A DNA stretch of 64,000 nucleotides from Streptomyces sp. LBL (GCF_029893585.1 NZ_JARXYX010000008.1:1-64000), one strand, 5' to 3'. Shown: positions 6,723 through 15,638, numbered from the stretch's first letter. Translations and numbers: made by a program. The notes: generated by a model not told the origin, from the letters alone.

Positions 6723-9700
6723 TTGAGCGACAGAAGAGCCGTTGAGATCGTGACCACCCATGACGGCCCCGAACTTTCCCGGCGCACCGTCCTCGCCCTG
6801 ACCGGCGCTGCCGCGCTGGTCGCGACCGCCCCGTCGGCTTCTGCCGGGCCGGCGTCAGCCACCCCGGCAGAAGTCGGCAACGGGTCTCAGGCGGCTCGCT
6901 TCGCGAACCCCCGTTCCGACAGCAGGCCCACGATCCTGTGGTTCTGGAACGGCACCGTCACCGACGACCTCGTTCGCGAGCAACTCGCCGACATGCGCGA
7001 CAAAGGCATCCGTGAGGTACTCGTCTTTCCCTTCGAGACCGCGGAACTGCAGCCGCGTTTCTTCAGCGAGGCATGGTTCGACCTCATCGGCTTCACCCTT
7101 CGTGAGGCCCAACGCCGCGGCATGCACGTGTGGTTGTTCAATGACGACTACTTCCCGAGCGGTCGAGCGGGCGGACTCGTCGTCGCAGGCGGCAGGGTGG
7201 GCGACCGGGTCCTGCCTCCGCGACCGAAATACGGACTGAAGGGCGTCGGACTGGCTCAACTGGACGTACCCGGCGGCACCACCGTCCGGCTGGTCGCCCA
7301 AGGGCTCTCGGTCGTGGACGGTCAGCTGATGGTCGACGCACGGACGCGCGACGGGGTGACCCTCCTGCGCGACGGATCCGACTGGCGGGACTACGACGTG
7401 CACGCGGTCGTACGCATCGAGCAGGCCACCGCCGGGCTGATGGTGCGCAGCGCCGACGAGTCCAACGGACTGTTGGTGGACCTGCGCGCGGACGGGGGAG
7501 TGGACCTGTGGCGTCAGCGCGAGGGCCGGTTCGACCTTCTGTACCGGGGTGGGGATGTCAGCGGGTTCGTCCCGGCGGAGCCTCACCGGCTGGACGTGGT
7601 GCTGCGCGGTTCCCGAGTGCAGATCTCCCTGGACGGGACGGACCTCCCTCTCCTTGAGGACAACGCTGTTGCAGCCGGCCGCGTCGGGGTGAGGGCCACC
7701 GCGAGTCAGCGCTCCGCGTGGGACGCCCTGTCCGTACGCGATGCCGACGGCGATCAGCTGTACAGCCAGTCATTCGACAGCCCGGACGCGCTGGACAGCT
7801 TCCTGCTGCCCGAGCCGGCTCCGCTCGCCGGCGCGGCGGCCTGGCCGAAGGGTGCGACATCCACGGACAGCCTGATCGACCTCACCGCCGAGGCACGCGC
7901 CTCGGGCACATGGACTGCCCCCGGCGGGCAGTGGCACGTCGGGCTCTTCCCCGTACGGGAACTGGCCCAGAACGCGGACCCCAGCCGCAACTATCTGAAC
8001 CTGCTGGACGACGAAGCCGTCGATCTGTTCCTGGAGACCGTCCCCGGCGAATACGTCCGCCGGTTCCCGTGGGCGGTCGGAACCGTACTGCGCGGCTTCG
8101 CCGACGACGAGCCGTTCCTTGCCTCGGCCGACTCACGGCAGTTGAACGCCCTCCCCTGGTCGACGACGCTGGAGCGGGAACTCGACCGGCTCGGCGCCCG
8201 CCCCGGCCCGGCACTGGCTGCTGCCCTGACCAGCCTCGGCGCCAAGGGCGAGCCGCTGCGTGGCACCTATTGGCGCGCGGTGTCGAACCGCTACGCCGCC
8301 GCCTACTATCGCCGCCAAGGAGCCTGGATGGCGGAAAGGGGGCTGCGTTTCATCTCCAACCCCCTGTGGGACGAATACGGCCCGGCGGAGCAGATACGCA
8401 GTTCCGGCAACCTCAACACGAGCAACCAGTGGGCACAGATCCCGGGAACCGACCTGATCGGCGACCACTACCAGCGCGGATACCACCGCACCCTGTCCCG
8501 CTGGCCCGCCAGCGCCGCCCACCAACTCGGCAAGGAACGCGTCTACCTGGAAGCGATGGGGGCCACCGGCTGGTCCGTCACACCGGCTCTGACACGCGAG
8601 GTCGTCGGCGCGTTCGCGGTACGTGGCGTCAACCACACCCTTCTGCACGCCAGTTTCACCAATGAGAAGCAGATCGTGTACCCGCCGCCGTTCCAGCCGG
8701 TGAACCCCTGGTGGGACCATGCGCAGCCGCTCAACGACTGGATCGGCCGCCTGATGGAGGCATGCCGGGCGCCGGCGGCTCCCCACACCGCTCTCCTTCA
8801 ACCCCAACGAGCAGCCGAGAACTACCAGGACACCTCTCTCGCGGAACAACTCGACAAGGACTTCACCGCCGCCGCCCACGCGCTGGAGGACTCCCAGGTC
8901 GACTTCGATTTCCTCGACGAAGGAGCACTTGACGACGATCCGGCGCTCCGGGCCGTCGCCCGGCCCGATGGGGCACACCTGGTTGTCGGCCACCAGGAGT
9001 ACCGCGCTGTGGTGCTGCCCCGGACTCCCATGCTGGCCCTGGGCACTGTCGAGACGCTGCGGCGCTTCGCGCGCGGCGGAGGCACGGTCGTGGCCGTCGG
9101 GGATCTTCCCGGCCAGGAGTCCGGCGGTGACCATGCCGGCCTGCGCCGTGCACTGGATGGGCTGTTCGCCGAACGGTCAGCGCACCGAGTCACCGACGTG
9201 TCGTCCGCGGCAACGGCGGTGGTGTCCGCCGGCTGCGCCGCGGCAACTGTTTCCCCGCACACCGCCGACGTGCGGGTGATGCGGCTGGCATACGGCCATG
9301 ACACGGCGTTCGTCGTGACCAACGAACACGCGGCGGCCGTGGCTGCCACCCTGACGCTTCCGGCGGCCGGCACACCGGAGATATGGGACCCGGACACCGG
9401 CACGGTGACGCCCGCGGGAGTGTGGCGCCCCGCCCCGTTCCCCGGCCGGCGCACGGACGGCACAGCGGTGGAGGTACGGATCGAGGCCAGGGCGACGCTG
9501 CTGGTCGTGGTGCGCAAGGTTGTTCGCCAACCCCTCCATGCCACTTCGTCCTCGGCTCCCGTGGAACGGATCCGCACGACGGCACACGGTGCTCTCGCAG
9601 TCGTCGTGGCGGACGAGCCAGGCCAGGTCACGGTGGCCGCCACCGACGGACGACGCACCTTCAAGGGCAGCACCGAGGTGACCGATCCGCTCACCGCGAT

Positions 9701-10112
9701 CGCCCTGGACGGCGACTGGACCTTCCGCTTCGACCGCGAAGGAGCCCCCTCCCTCTCCCAGCCTCTGCGCTCCTGGACGGAACTGGACGCAAGACACTCC
9801 GGAACGGCCGACTACGAAAAGACCTTCCAGATGGACGCTGGGACTCTGACCGAACGCCGCTGGACGCTGGAGCTTGGAGACGTACGCGACGTCGCCCGCA
9901 TCTCCGTCAACGGCACGATACTTGGATCCCGGCTGTGGTCCCCGTACCGGATCGACGTCACTGACGCACTGCGGCCAGGACGCAACACCGTGCATGTCCA
10001 GGTGACCAACACCGGAGCAGACGAACGCGGTGAGGCGGTCGCGTCAGGACTGTTGGGTCCGGTGACCCTGCACCCTTCACGGACGGTGGAGGTATCGCTG
10101 CGACGTGCCTGA
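6723..10112 (+). CDS. secreted glycoside hydrolase, GH106-like (alpha-L-rhamnosidase type)
   Basis: Large exported glycosidase, 1129 residues. The N-terminus carries a twin-arginine signal (SRRTVLALTGAAALVATAPSASA). The start of the mature region (RPTILWFWNGTVTDDLVREQL...M...GI) is characteristic of GH106 rhamnosidases. A laminin-G/concanavalin-like insert follows (about 170-290). The C-terminus has a galactose-binding-like jelly roll (LDGDWTFRFDRE... WSPYRIDVTDALRPGRN). TTG 6723 was chosen because GAGGAG lies 5 nt upstream; GTG 6750 is an alternative. The frame extends to 6591, but that start falls inside the operator. It fits the pectin and rhamnogalacturonan theme of 25-48 kb. The exact substrate is inferred from the family. 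Confidence 0.8.
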   Translation: MSDRRAVEIVTTHDGPELSRRTVLALTGAAALVATAPSASAGPASATPAEVGNGSQAARFANPRSDSRPTILWFWNGTVTDDLVREQLADMRDKGIREVLVFPFETAELQPRFFSEAWFDLIGFTLREAQRRGMHVWLFNDDYFPSGRAGGLVVAGGRVGDRVLPPRPKYGLKGVGLAQLDVPGGTTVRLVAQGLSVVDGQLMVDARTRDGVTLLRDGSDWRDYDVHAVVRIEQATAGLMVRSADESNGLLVDLRADGGVDLWRQREGRFDLLYRGGDVSGFVPAEPHRLDVVLRGSRVQISLDGTDLPLLEDNAVAAGRVGVRATASQRSAWDALSVRDADGDQLYSQSFDSPDALDSFLLPEPAPLAGAAAWPKGATSTDSLIDLTAEARASGTWTAPGGQWHVGLFPVRELAQNADPSRNYLNLLDDEAVDLFLETVPGEYVRRFPWAVGTVLRGFADDEPFLASADSRQLNALPWSTTLERELDRLGARPGPALAAALTSLGAKGEPLRGTYWRAVSNRYAAAYYRRQGAWMAERGLRFISNPLWDEYGPAEQIRSSGNLNTSNQWAQIPGTDLIGDHYQRGYHRTLSRWPASAAHQLGKERVYLEAMGATGWSVTPALTREVVGAFAVRGVNHTLLHASFTNEKQIVYPPPFQPVNPWWDHAQPLNDWIGRLMEACRAPAAPHTALLQPQRAAENYQDTSLAEQLDKDFTAAAHALEDSQVDFDFLDEGALDDDPALRAVARPDGAHLVVGHQEYRAVVLPRTPMLALGTVETLRRFARGGGTVVAVGDLPGQESGGDHAGLRRALDGLFAERSAHRVTDVSSAATAVVSAGCAAATVSPHTADVRVMRLAYGHDTAFVVTNEHAAAVAATLTLPAAGTPEIWDPDTGTVTPAGVWRPAPFPGRRTDGTAVEVRIEARATLLVVVRKVVRQPLHATSSSAPVERIRTTAHGALAVVVADEPGQVTVAATDGRRTFKGSTEVTDPLTAIALDGDWTFRFDREGAPSLSQPLRSWTELDARHSGTADYEKTFQMDAGTLTERRWTLELGDVRDVARISVNGTILGSRLWSPYRIDVTDALRPGRNTVHVQVTNTGADERGEAVASGLLGPVTLHPSRTVEVSLRRA

Positions 10113-10569
10113 GCCCTTGGCCGCAAGACCGGCTCAGACCTGCCGATCGGCGGGGTGTTGGCTGGGAGAGTGACAGGTGGTGATCCTTGCGGTAGGCCGG
10201 TGGTATGCGGTATGCGGTATGCGGTACGCGGTACGCGCAGGATGGCGGGCGCGGTCTTCTCCAGCGTTGTCCCGGGTCGCGGCGCTTTCTCCGCAGGTCA
10301 GCGCAATTTGGCAGAGTAAAGGGACGTCAGGCAGGTAGCCGGTGCAGAGCCTGGGCGCGGGCGACGACCGGTAAGGAGGTCGACTCCACCAGATGCCCGA
10401 AGGACGTGCCGTCCGCGGCCTCCCGCAGTTGTTCCTGCCCACCAGAACAGCATCACGAGAAGAAGCCCAAGGCGCACTTCAACGACATGCTCACAGCCCG
10501 CAACCAATCGATCAGGCCCACACGTCTTCGGTGTCCGAGCATGATCGAGTGTGACCACCGGTGCCGGGC
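10113..10569. other. intergenic region between GH106 and murJ
   Basis: No gene could be supported. It contains five tandem 7-mers (GGTATGC x3 then GGTACGC x2) at 10202-10236. Short open frames exist on both strands but none resembles a protein I know. The two flanking genes converge here. Confidence 0.4.
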
Positions 10570-12252
10570 TCAGCTCAGCCCCGGCAGGCTGCGCACTTCC
10601 ACGATCCGCAGGAGCCGCGCAAGGAGCAGGAACAGCAGGGCCATGGCGATGCCGCCCGCAGCGAGCGAGAGCGCGGGCGCCAAAGAAACTGACGTCAGGC
10701 TCTGGCTGCAAGAGCGGGCGATGAGCCACCCTGCAGCCCCGGCGACGGTGGCGGCTGCGGTCAGTTTTGTGTAGGTGCGACAGATCCGCCGGCCGTCGAG
10801 GAGCCCCTCCGTGCGCCGCCGCAGGCGCAAGGCGGTCACCAGCAGGCCGATCGCGTAGGACAGGGCGTAGGCGGCGGCCATCCCCGTGACCGCCCAACGC
10901 GGGGGCAACAGGAGGTGGCAGGCTGTGGCGAGAGCGATGTTGATGCCACTGATCCACACCGCCATCCGGAACGGCGTGCGGGTGTCCTCGAAGGCGTAGA
11001 AGCCGCGCAGCAGGAGGTACTGGGCGGAGAACGGGATCAGTCCCAGGCCGAAGGCTTGCAGCATGTGGCCCAGGGGGACAGTGGCTGCCGTGTCGGCGGC
11101 GCCGTGGGCGAACAGCAGCTGAGCGATCTGCGGACCGAAGGCGAGGAAGAAGAAGGCAGCCGGCACGATGATGACACCGCTGACCCGCAGCGCGCGGGAC
11201 AGGTCGGCGCGCAGGTCCTCGACGCGATGCTCCGTCACTGCCCGGCTCATGCGCGGGAGCAGGGCAGTCACGAGGGAGACAGTGACGATCGACTGGGGCA
11301 GCATCCATATCTGCTGGGCGTAGCTGTAGGCGGTGTAGCCGACGCCGTCGCGAGGCAGAGCAGCGTCGGCGGAGGAGGCCAGGCGGGTGACCACTGTGCT
11401 CGCCACGAGGTTGGCCAGCACGAACAGTAAGGTCCAGCGGGCCGCGTTCACGCTCTTGCGCAGGCCGGTGCCGCGCCAGTCGAAGCGCGGCCGGAATCGA
11501 AAGCCGGCCGCGCGGGCGTAGGGAATCAAGGCGAGTGCCTGGAGGGCGAGAGCGAGTGTGGTCCCGATCCCGAGCAGTCTGACCTGGGCGTCGGTGACGT
11601 CCGAGACCTGTTCGGGGGCGGTCATCAGGCCCAGGTAAAGGCCGAACATCGCGATCAGGACGAGATTGTTGAGGACTGGGGTCCACATCATCGCGCCGAA
11701 CCGGTTCCGGGCATTGAGGACTTGACCGAAGATGCTGAACACGCCGTAGAAGAAGATCTGCGGGAGCAGGAAGCGGGCAAAGACCACGGTCAGCTCAAAA
11801 GCGTCGTGCGTGGCGAGTGTGTCGTGCTGGTAGACGCTGATGATCTCAGGGGCGGCCCACGTGGCCAGCGCGGTCCCCACGCCGAGGACGCACAGCACCA
11901 GGGTGACCAGGCGTTGCTCAAAAGCGGCGCCGCCGTCGGGATCTTCCGCGCGGGCTCGAACCAGTTGGGGAACCAGGACAGAGTTGAGCGCGCCGCCGAT
12001 CAGCAGGAAGTACAGGCTGGTCGGCACCGTGTTGGCCTGGTTGTAGGTAGTGGCCAGCAGCCCCGTGCCCAGCGCGGCGGCCTGCAACACCTGCCGTATC
12101 AGCCCGGTGGCACGCGAGACAAGCGTTCCCGCCGCCATCAACGCGGACGACCGCAGCAGCCCGCCCCCACCTCTCGGCTTCTTCAGGGCCGCGTGCCTCC
12201 GTCTTGTGGACCGCTCTAACCGCTCGGACGACGTCTCCTCGATCATGGGCAC
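10570..12252 (-). CDS. murJ: MurJ/MviN family lipid II flippase
   Basis: Integral membrane protein of the MOP superfamily, about 560 residues with 13-14 hydrophobic segments. Early motifs match MurJ: GTLVSRATGLIRQVLQAAALG, YNQANTVPTSLYFLLIGGALNSVLVPQLVRA, and RFLLPQIFFYGVFSIFGQVLNARNRFGAMMWTPVLNN. MurJ moves the lipid-linked peptidoglycan precursor across the cytoplasmic membrane. The main streptomycete murJ normally sits near the parAB/trx end of the chromosome, so this isolated copy, between insertion elements and a glycosidase, is probably an accessory paralogue (inference). GTG 12252 and ATG 12246 are both possible starts; neither has a strong ribosome site. Confidence 0.85.
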   Translation of the reverse strand: MPMIEETSSERLERSTRRRHAALKKPRGGGGLLRSSALMAAGTLVSRATGLIRQVLQAAALGTGLLATTYNQANTVPTSLYFLLIGGALNSVLVPQLVRARAEDPDGGAAFEQRLVTLVLCVLGVGTALATWAAPEIISVYQHDTLATHDAFELTVVFARFLLPQIFFYGVFSIFGQVLNARNRFGAMMWTPVLNNLVLIAMFGLYLGLMTAPEQVSDVTDAQVRLLGIGTTLALALQALALIPYARAAGFRFRPRFDWRGTGLRKSVNAARWTLLFVLANLVASTVVTRLASSADAALPRDGVGYTAYSYAQQIWMLPQSIVTVSLVTALLPRMSRAVTEHRVEDLRADLSRALRVSGVIIVPAAFFFLAFGPQIAQLLFAHGAADTAATVPLGHMLQAFGLGLIPFSAQYLLLRGFYAFEDTRTPFRMAVWISGINIALATACHLLLPPRWAVTGMAAAYALSYAIGLLVTALRLRRRTEGLLDGRRICRTYTKLTAAATVAGAAGWLIARSCSQSLTSVSLAPALSLAAGGIAMALLFLLLARLLRIVEVRSLPGLS

Positions 12253-12380
12253 AATCTACGATCCACACCTCGCCCATCCGAAGGAGCCTCGGAAATCGAG
12301 GTCCAGGACAAACCACCCAGGGCGCCGTTGTCGGCCAACCATCACCGCGAGTCACAGCCGCCAACCAGAAATCAAATCCG

Positions 12381-12695
12381 CTCGCGGTGGAGCACGACGC
12401 ACCCCTGACCGACTCGGCGTGCGTGTACTGCGGCAACTGCATCGAGGTGTGCCCGACGGGGGCGCTGTCGTTCACGTCGGAGTTCGACATGCGGGCGGCC
12501 GGTACGTGGGACGAGTCGGCGCAGACCGAGACGACCACGGTGTGCGCCTACTGCGGAGTGGGCTGCAATGTCACCCTGCACGTGCAGGACAATGAGATGG
12601 TCAAGGTCACCTCGCCGCACGACAATCCGGTGACCCACGGCAACCTCTGCATCAAGGGCCGTTTCGGCTACCAGCACGTACAGAACCGGGGCTGA
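12381..12695 (+). pseudogene. 5'-truncated iron-sulfur subunit gene of a formate-dehydrogenase-type enzyme
   Basis: About 104 codons remain, beginning at AVEHDAPLTDSACVYCGNCIE. They encode the end of a ferredoxin-like domain (CVYCGNCIEVCPTG) and a molybdopterin-oxidoreductase Fe4S4 segment (CAYCGVGCNV... GNLCIKGRFGYQHVQNRG) with a normal stop. Family members start with a 2Fe-2S domain and a first 4Fe-4S pair, about 280 residues in all; those parts are missing. Upstream in-frame codons (12204-12380) are unrelated. Only 7 bp separate its stop from fdhD, the usual pairing, so this is the 3' remnant of a true operon. Confidence 0.75.
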
Positions 12696-12702
12696 TCAGG
12701 AC

Positions 12703-13551
12703 ATGGGACGAGTCACGGAACGACGCAAGGTGATCCGCATCCGGGACGGGGTGGTCTCCAGCCGCCCGGACACGCTCGTCGCCGAGGAACCACTGGAGAT
12801 CAGGCTCAACGGCAAGCCGCTCGCGATCACCATGCGCACCCCGGGCGACGACTTCGCGCTCGCCGCCGGGTTCCTGGTGAGCGAGGGTGTCCTGGCCGCC
12901 GCGTCCGACCTACTGAACATCGTCTACTGCGCGGGTGCCACGGTCGACGGATCGAACTCGTACAACGTGGTGGACGTGCGCACCGCGCCGGACGTCTTGA
13001 TACCCGACATCACCCTCGAACGGAACGTCTACACCACCTCGTCCTGCGGCCTGTGCGGCAAGGCGAGCCTCGACGCGGTCCGTACGACGGCCCGCTGGCC
13101 CATCTCCGACAATCCCCCGGTCCGCGTCGACCCCGAGCTGCTCACGAGCCTCCCCGACCGGCTGCGGGCGGCCCAGCGGGTCTTCGACCGGACCGGGGGC
13201 CTGCACGCGGCGGCCCTGTTCACCGAGGAGGGGGAGCTGGTCGACATACGCGAGGACGTGGGCCGGCACAACGCGGTCGACAAACTGGTCGGCCGCGCCC
13301 TGCAGAACGGGGACCTGCCGCTGTCCCGCACGCTCCTGCTGGTGTCGGGCCGGGCCTCCTTCGAGCTGGCGCAGAAGGCCGTGATGGCGGGCATCCCGGT
13401 GCTGGCGGCCGTCTCGGCGCCGTCGTCCCTGGCGGTGGACCTGGCCGCGGAGACGGGGCTGACGCTGGTGGGCTTCCTGCGGGGCACCTCCATGAACGTG
13501 TACGCGGGCGAGGACCGCATCGCCCTGCGGGCCGCCGCCGCCGGGGGCTGA
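12703..13551 (+). CDS. fdhD: formate dehydrogenase accessory sulfurtransferase FdhD
   Basis: FdhD passes sulfur to the molybdenum cofactor of formate dehydrogenases and is needed for their activity. The 282-residue protein has the SSCGLCGK motif with the two working cysteines, the EEPLEIRLNGKPLAITMRTPGDD start, and the REDVGRHNAVDKL and SGRASFELAQKA blocks. All are typical and intact. It follows the truncated iron-sulfur gene by 7 bp. No complete formate dehydrogenase catalytic subunit lies in this window, so it either serves one elsewhere or is left over. Confidence 0.95.
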   Translation: MGRVTERRKVIRIRDGVVSSRPDTLVAEEPLEIRLNGKPLAITMRTPGDDFALAAGFLVSEGVLAAASDLLNIVYCAGATVDGSNSYNVVDVRTAPDVLIPDITLERNVYTTSSCGLCGKASLDAVRTTARWPISDNPPVRVDPELLTSLPDRLRAAQRVFDRTGGLHAAALFTEEGELVDIREDVGRHNAVDKLVGRALQNGDLPLSRTLLLVSGRASFELAQKAVMAGIPVLAAVSAPSSLAVDLAAETGLTLVGFLRGTSMNVYAGEDRIALRAAAAGG

Positions 13552-13598
13552 CCGGTTCTCCCCGCTGCACGGCGGCGGGGCCCCGGCCGGCGGGGAGC

Positions 13599-13617
13599 GC
13601 CCCCGCGCCGCGGGGGC
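13599..13617 (+). terminator. probable terminator after fdhD
   Basis: GCCCCCGC, a 3-nt loop, then GCGGGGGC, 48 bp after the fdhD stop. There is no T-tract, as is common for streptomycete terminators. Confidence 0.5.
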
Positions 13618-13766
13618 CCGCCTCAGCCCGTCGTGTCTGCGCCCTCCGCAGCCGGACTGAAGGTGAGGGGGGAGGCGGAGGTCACGGGCAGCGGTGTGCC
13701 GGTCGCCTCGCGGCCCGCTCTCGTCGTTATGCCCGGGGCGTAAGTACAAGGCGTTTGCCGGGACAT

Positions 13767-13781
13767 GGGACCAAAGTCGGG
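13767..13781 (+). promoter_or_regulatory. degenerate DosR/DevR-like box upstream of the RiPP-like operon
   Basis: GGGACCAAAGTCGGG resembles the GGGACTWWAGTCCC core bound by DosR/DevR-type NarL-family regulators (about 11 of 14 core positions). It lies 126 bp upstream of the small precursor-like ORF. A NarL-family response regulator is encoded just beyond the operon. The link is a hypothesis. The rest of 13618-13892 has no clear gene. Confidence 0.3.
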
Positions 13782-13892
13782 ACAACGATCATGTCGATGC
13801 GGGACGCGGGGTGACGGAAGATGATGCGTCCGGCAGGGTGCCATCCGCCCTGGCCGGGCCGCTCCACGCACTGATGATCGAAGGGACCGGAC

Positions 13893-14027
13893 ATGCTGGT
13901 AGACCACATCGAGACCCCTGACCTGGCTCCGCAGACCTACCTCGACGACGAAGCCCCCGAGGTGGCCGTCGACGCAGCGGAGGAGCGCGCCTGGCTCCCG
14001 TCGTACCAGGCGGTCCGGACCGCCTGA
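13893..14027 (+). CDS. putative RiPP precursor peptide (44 aa)
   Basis: A short ORF with a good GAAGGGA ribosome site 7 nt before its ATG. The peptide is acidic in its first two thirds (MLVDHIETPDLAP, then a D/E/A-rich stretch), like a leader. It then changes to a basic, aromatic tail (RAWLPSYQAVRTA), like a core. It contains no cysteine. It is followed by a strong hairpin and then by a peptide-hydroxylase-like gene with its own PqqD-like recognition domain, the expected order for precursor and modifying enzyme. I know no named family for it. That it is a translated precursor is inference from ribosome site, composition and context. Confidence 0.6.
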   Translation: MLVDHIETPDLAPQTYLDDEAPEVAVDAAEERAWLPSYQAVRTA

Positions 14028-14044
14028 CGCGCGGCGCGTCCGCC

Positions 14045-14076
14045 CGGCACCGGGTCCCGACAGGGGCCCGGTGCCG
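14045..14076 (+). terminator. perfect hairpin between precursor and enzyme genes (attenuator-like)
   Basis: A stem of 14 pairs (13 Watson-Crick, one T-G) closed by GACA: arms 14045-14058 and 14063-14076, starting CGGCACCGGG. It begins 18 nt after the precursor stop. Partial terminators at this place are common in RiPP operons, where they give more precursor than enzyme transcript. It has no T-run. Confidence 0.6.
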
Positions 14077-14123
14077 GCGCGTTGCGTCCACGTTCGCCGC
14101 CAGACTTCGAAGGACGGTTTCTC

Positions 14124-15638
14124 GTGCCCGCTTCACCTTCCGCCGCTGAGACGGTCACCGACCGGGCGGCACAGGCCGACACCCTGCTCTGCGCCGATCA
14201 GCAGTTCGGCGACTCCGCCGCCATCGGCGAGCGCAATCTCGCCCGGTTCCGGCTGGGTCTGACCATGCTGGCTCGGCATGACGACGGGGCAGCGGACGTG
14301 CTGCGCACGACGGCCGCGGCGGCCGACGAACGCCTCCGTCCGCTCCTGTACGACCCGGTGCTGCGCAACTGCTTCGAAGTGGACCTCGCGCGACTGGAGA
14401 GCGGCGAGCTCCAACACAGTTCGTTCGGGGCCTTCGTGGCCGCGGGGGCGTCCGCCTCGGCGGCGGACCCGTCGTCGCCCATGGGGCCCTGCGAAGCCCT
14501 CACCCGCCCCCACCGGCAAGCCTGGCCCGCTCTCGGGAACGCCTGGGTACTGACGGAGCCGACGTCGGACGACAGTGCGCAGAAGATGCTGGCCGAACGC
14601 CTCATGGAGCTGTTCCGTGACGCGCTCGGCAGCCGGACGGCCGGCCCGGTCGATCCGACGGACAGCGTCCACGCCGTCCTGGGTGAGGGCGCGGAACTCC
14701 TCGCGACGCTACTGCCCGCCGCGGGAGCCGGTGTGCTGGGGCACGTCACCATGGTCGGCTTCACCCACCGGGAGAGCGAGGAGGGCCCCCTGCAATCCAT
14801 GTCCGGCGGCGACCCGCTCCCCTCGACGGTGCTGCTGGCGCCCGAACGCTGCACGTCCCCGTGGCTCGCCGCCGAGAGCCTGCTGCACGAGGGCGCGCAC
14901 CTCAAACTCTTCGACGCGCTCCGTACGGGCTCCGTCGTCAAGAACGCCACCGAGCGCGTCCCGATCCCGTGGCGGATCGGTTCCTGGACGGTCATCCAGG
15001 TGTTCGTCGCCCTGCATTTCTACGTGCACCTGCTGGTCTTCCGGGCCGCGGCGGCCACCGCTGGGGAAGAGGTCCGGGAGAGGTTCGGTCCGCCCCCGTC
15101 GGTCGAGGACCTCGACGAGCCCAGCCCCGGCACCCCCGCCGCCCGCAGCGGGCAGTACCGGACCAGCGTGGAACGGGCCCGTCACCTCGCCGAGTGTGTG
15201 CTCTCGCTGCCGGAGGAGGCGCTCACCGAGAACGGGCACCGGTTCGCCCGGTGGCTCCTCACCGCGCTGCGTCTGGTGGACGACGACGCGCCGCTTCCCC
15301 CGGATCGGGCCGCGGCCACGACCGGGCGGACGCAGCCGTCGCAGCCGTCGGCGGTTTCCCCGACAGGCGCCCTCCAGCGGGTCACACCGGTGGACGCATG
15401 CGCGCTGCCCGGCCTGGGACAACTCGTCGTCAGCCCCACCCGGTCGGCCCGCATGCACTGGCTGAACGCGCGCTCGTGGACGGTCTACTCCCTGTGCGAC
15501 GGGCGTGACCTCGGCTCGGTCCACACGGCCTACGCCCGAGCGGCCGGTCTCCCGGCCGGCTCGGAGGAGGTCGGCCGGCAGGTGAGTGACAGCGTGCGCC
15601 GGCTTGTGGCCGCCGGCCTCGTCACCCAGGACACATGA
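14124..15638 (+). CDS. HExxH-type peptide beta-hydroxylase-like protein with C-terminal PqqD-like RRE
   Basis: 504 residues. The centre has a zinc-protease-like HExxH (H255-E-G-A-H259) followed by KLFDAL, then VPIPWR (about 279-284) and a helix with H298 and H302 (VALHFYVHLL). This HExxH...PWR...H pattern matches the peptide-modifying HEXXH family now described as 2-oxoglutarate-dependent peptide beta-hydroxylases. The last 75 residues (MHWLNARSWTVYSLCDGRDL ... VRRLVAAGLV) resemble PqqD, the fold used as RiPP recognition element. GTG 14124 has GAAGGA 9 nt upstream; TTG 14082 overlaps the hairpin region and is less likely. Its substrate is presumably the small peptide encoded just upstream. 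No protease, transporter or radical SAM gene is adjacent. Confidence 0.75.
   Translation: MPASPSAAETVTDRAAQADTLLCADQQFGDSAAIGERNLARFRLGLTMLARHDDGAADVLRTTAAAADERLRPLLYDPVLRNCFEVDLARLESGELQHSSFGAFVAAGASASAADPSSPMGPCEALTRPHRQAWPALGNAWVLTEPTSDDSAQKMLAERLMELFRDALGSRTAGPVDPTDSVHAVLGEGAELLATLLPAAGAGVLGHVTMVGFTHRESEEGPLQSMSGGDPLPSTVLLAPERCTSPWLAAESLLHEGAHLKLFDALRTGSVVKNATERVPIPWRIGSWTVIQVFVALHFYVHLLVFRAAAATAGEEVRERFGPPPSVEDLDEPSPGTPAARSGQYRTSVERARHLAECVLSLPEEALTENGHRFARWLLTALRLVDDDAPLPPDRAAATTGRTQPSQPSAVSPTGALQRVTPVDACALPGLGQLVVSPTRSARMHWLNARSWTVYSLCDGRDLGSVHTAYARAAGLPAGSEEVGRQVSDSVRRLVAAGLVTQDT

Noticed and set aside
10134..10442. Short minus-strand frame in the GH106/murJ gap
   Set aside because: Tyr/His/Arg-rich stretch comes from the 7-bp repeat; no homology recognised.
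13623..13907. Minus-strand 94-codon frame over the RiPP promoter region
   Set aside because: No ribosome site, no recognisable product, and it overlaps the precursor start and regulatory box.
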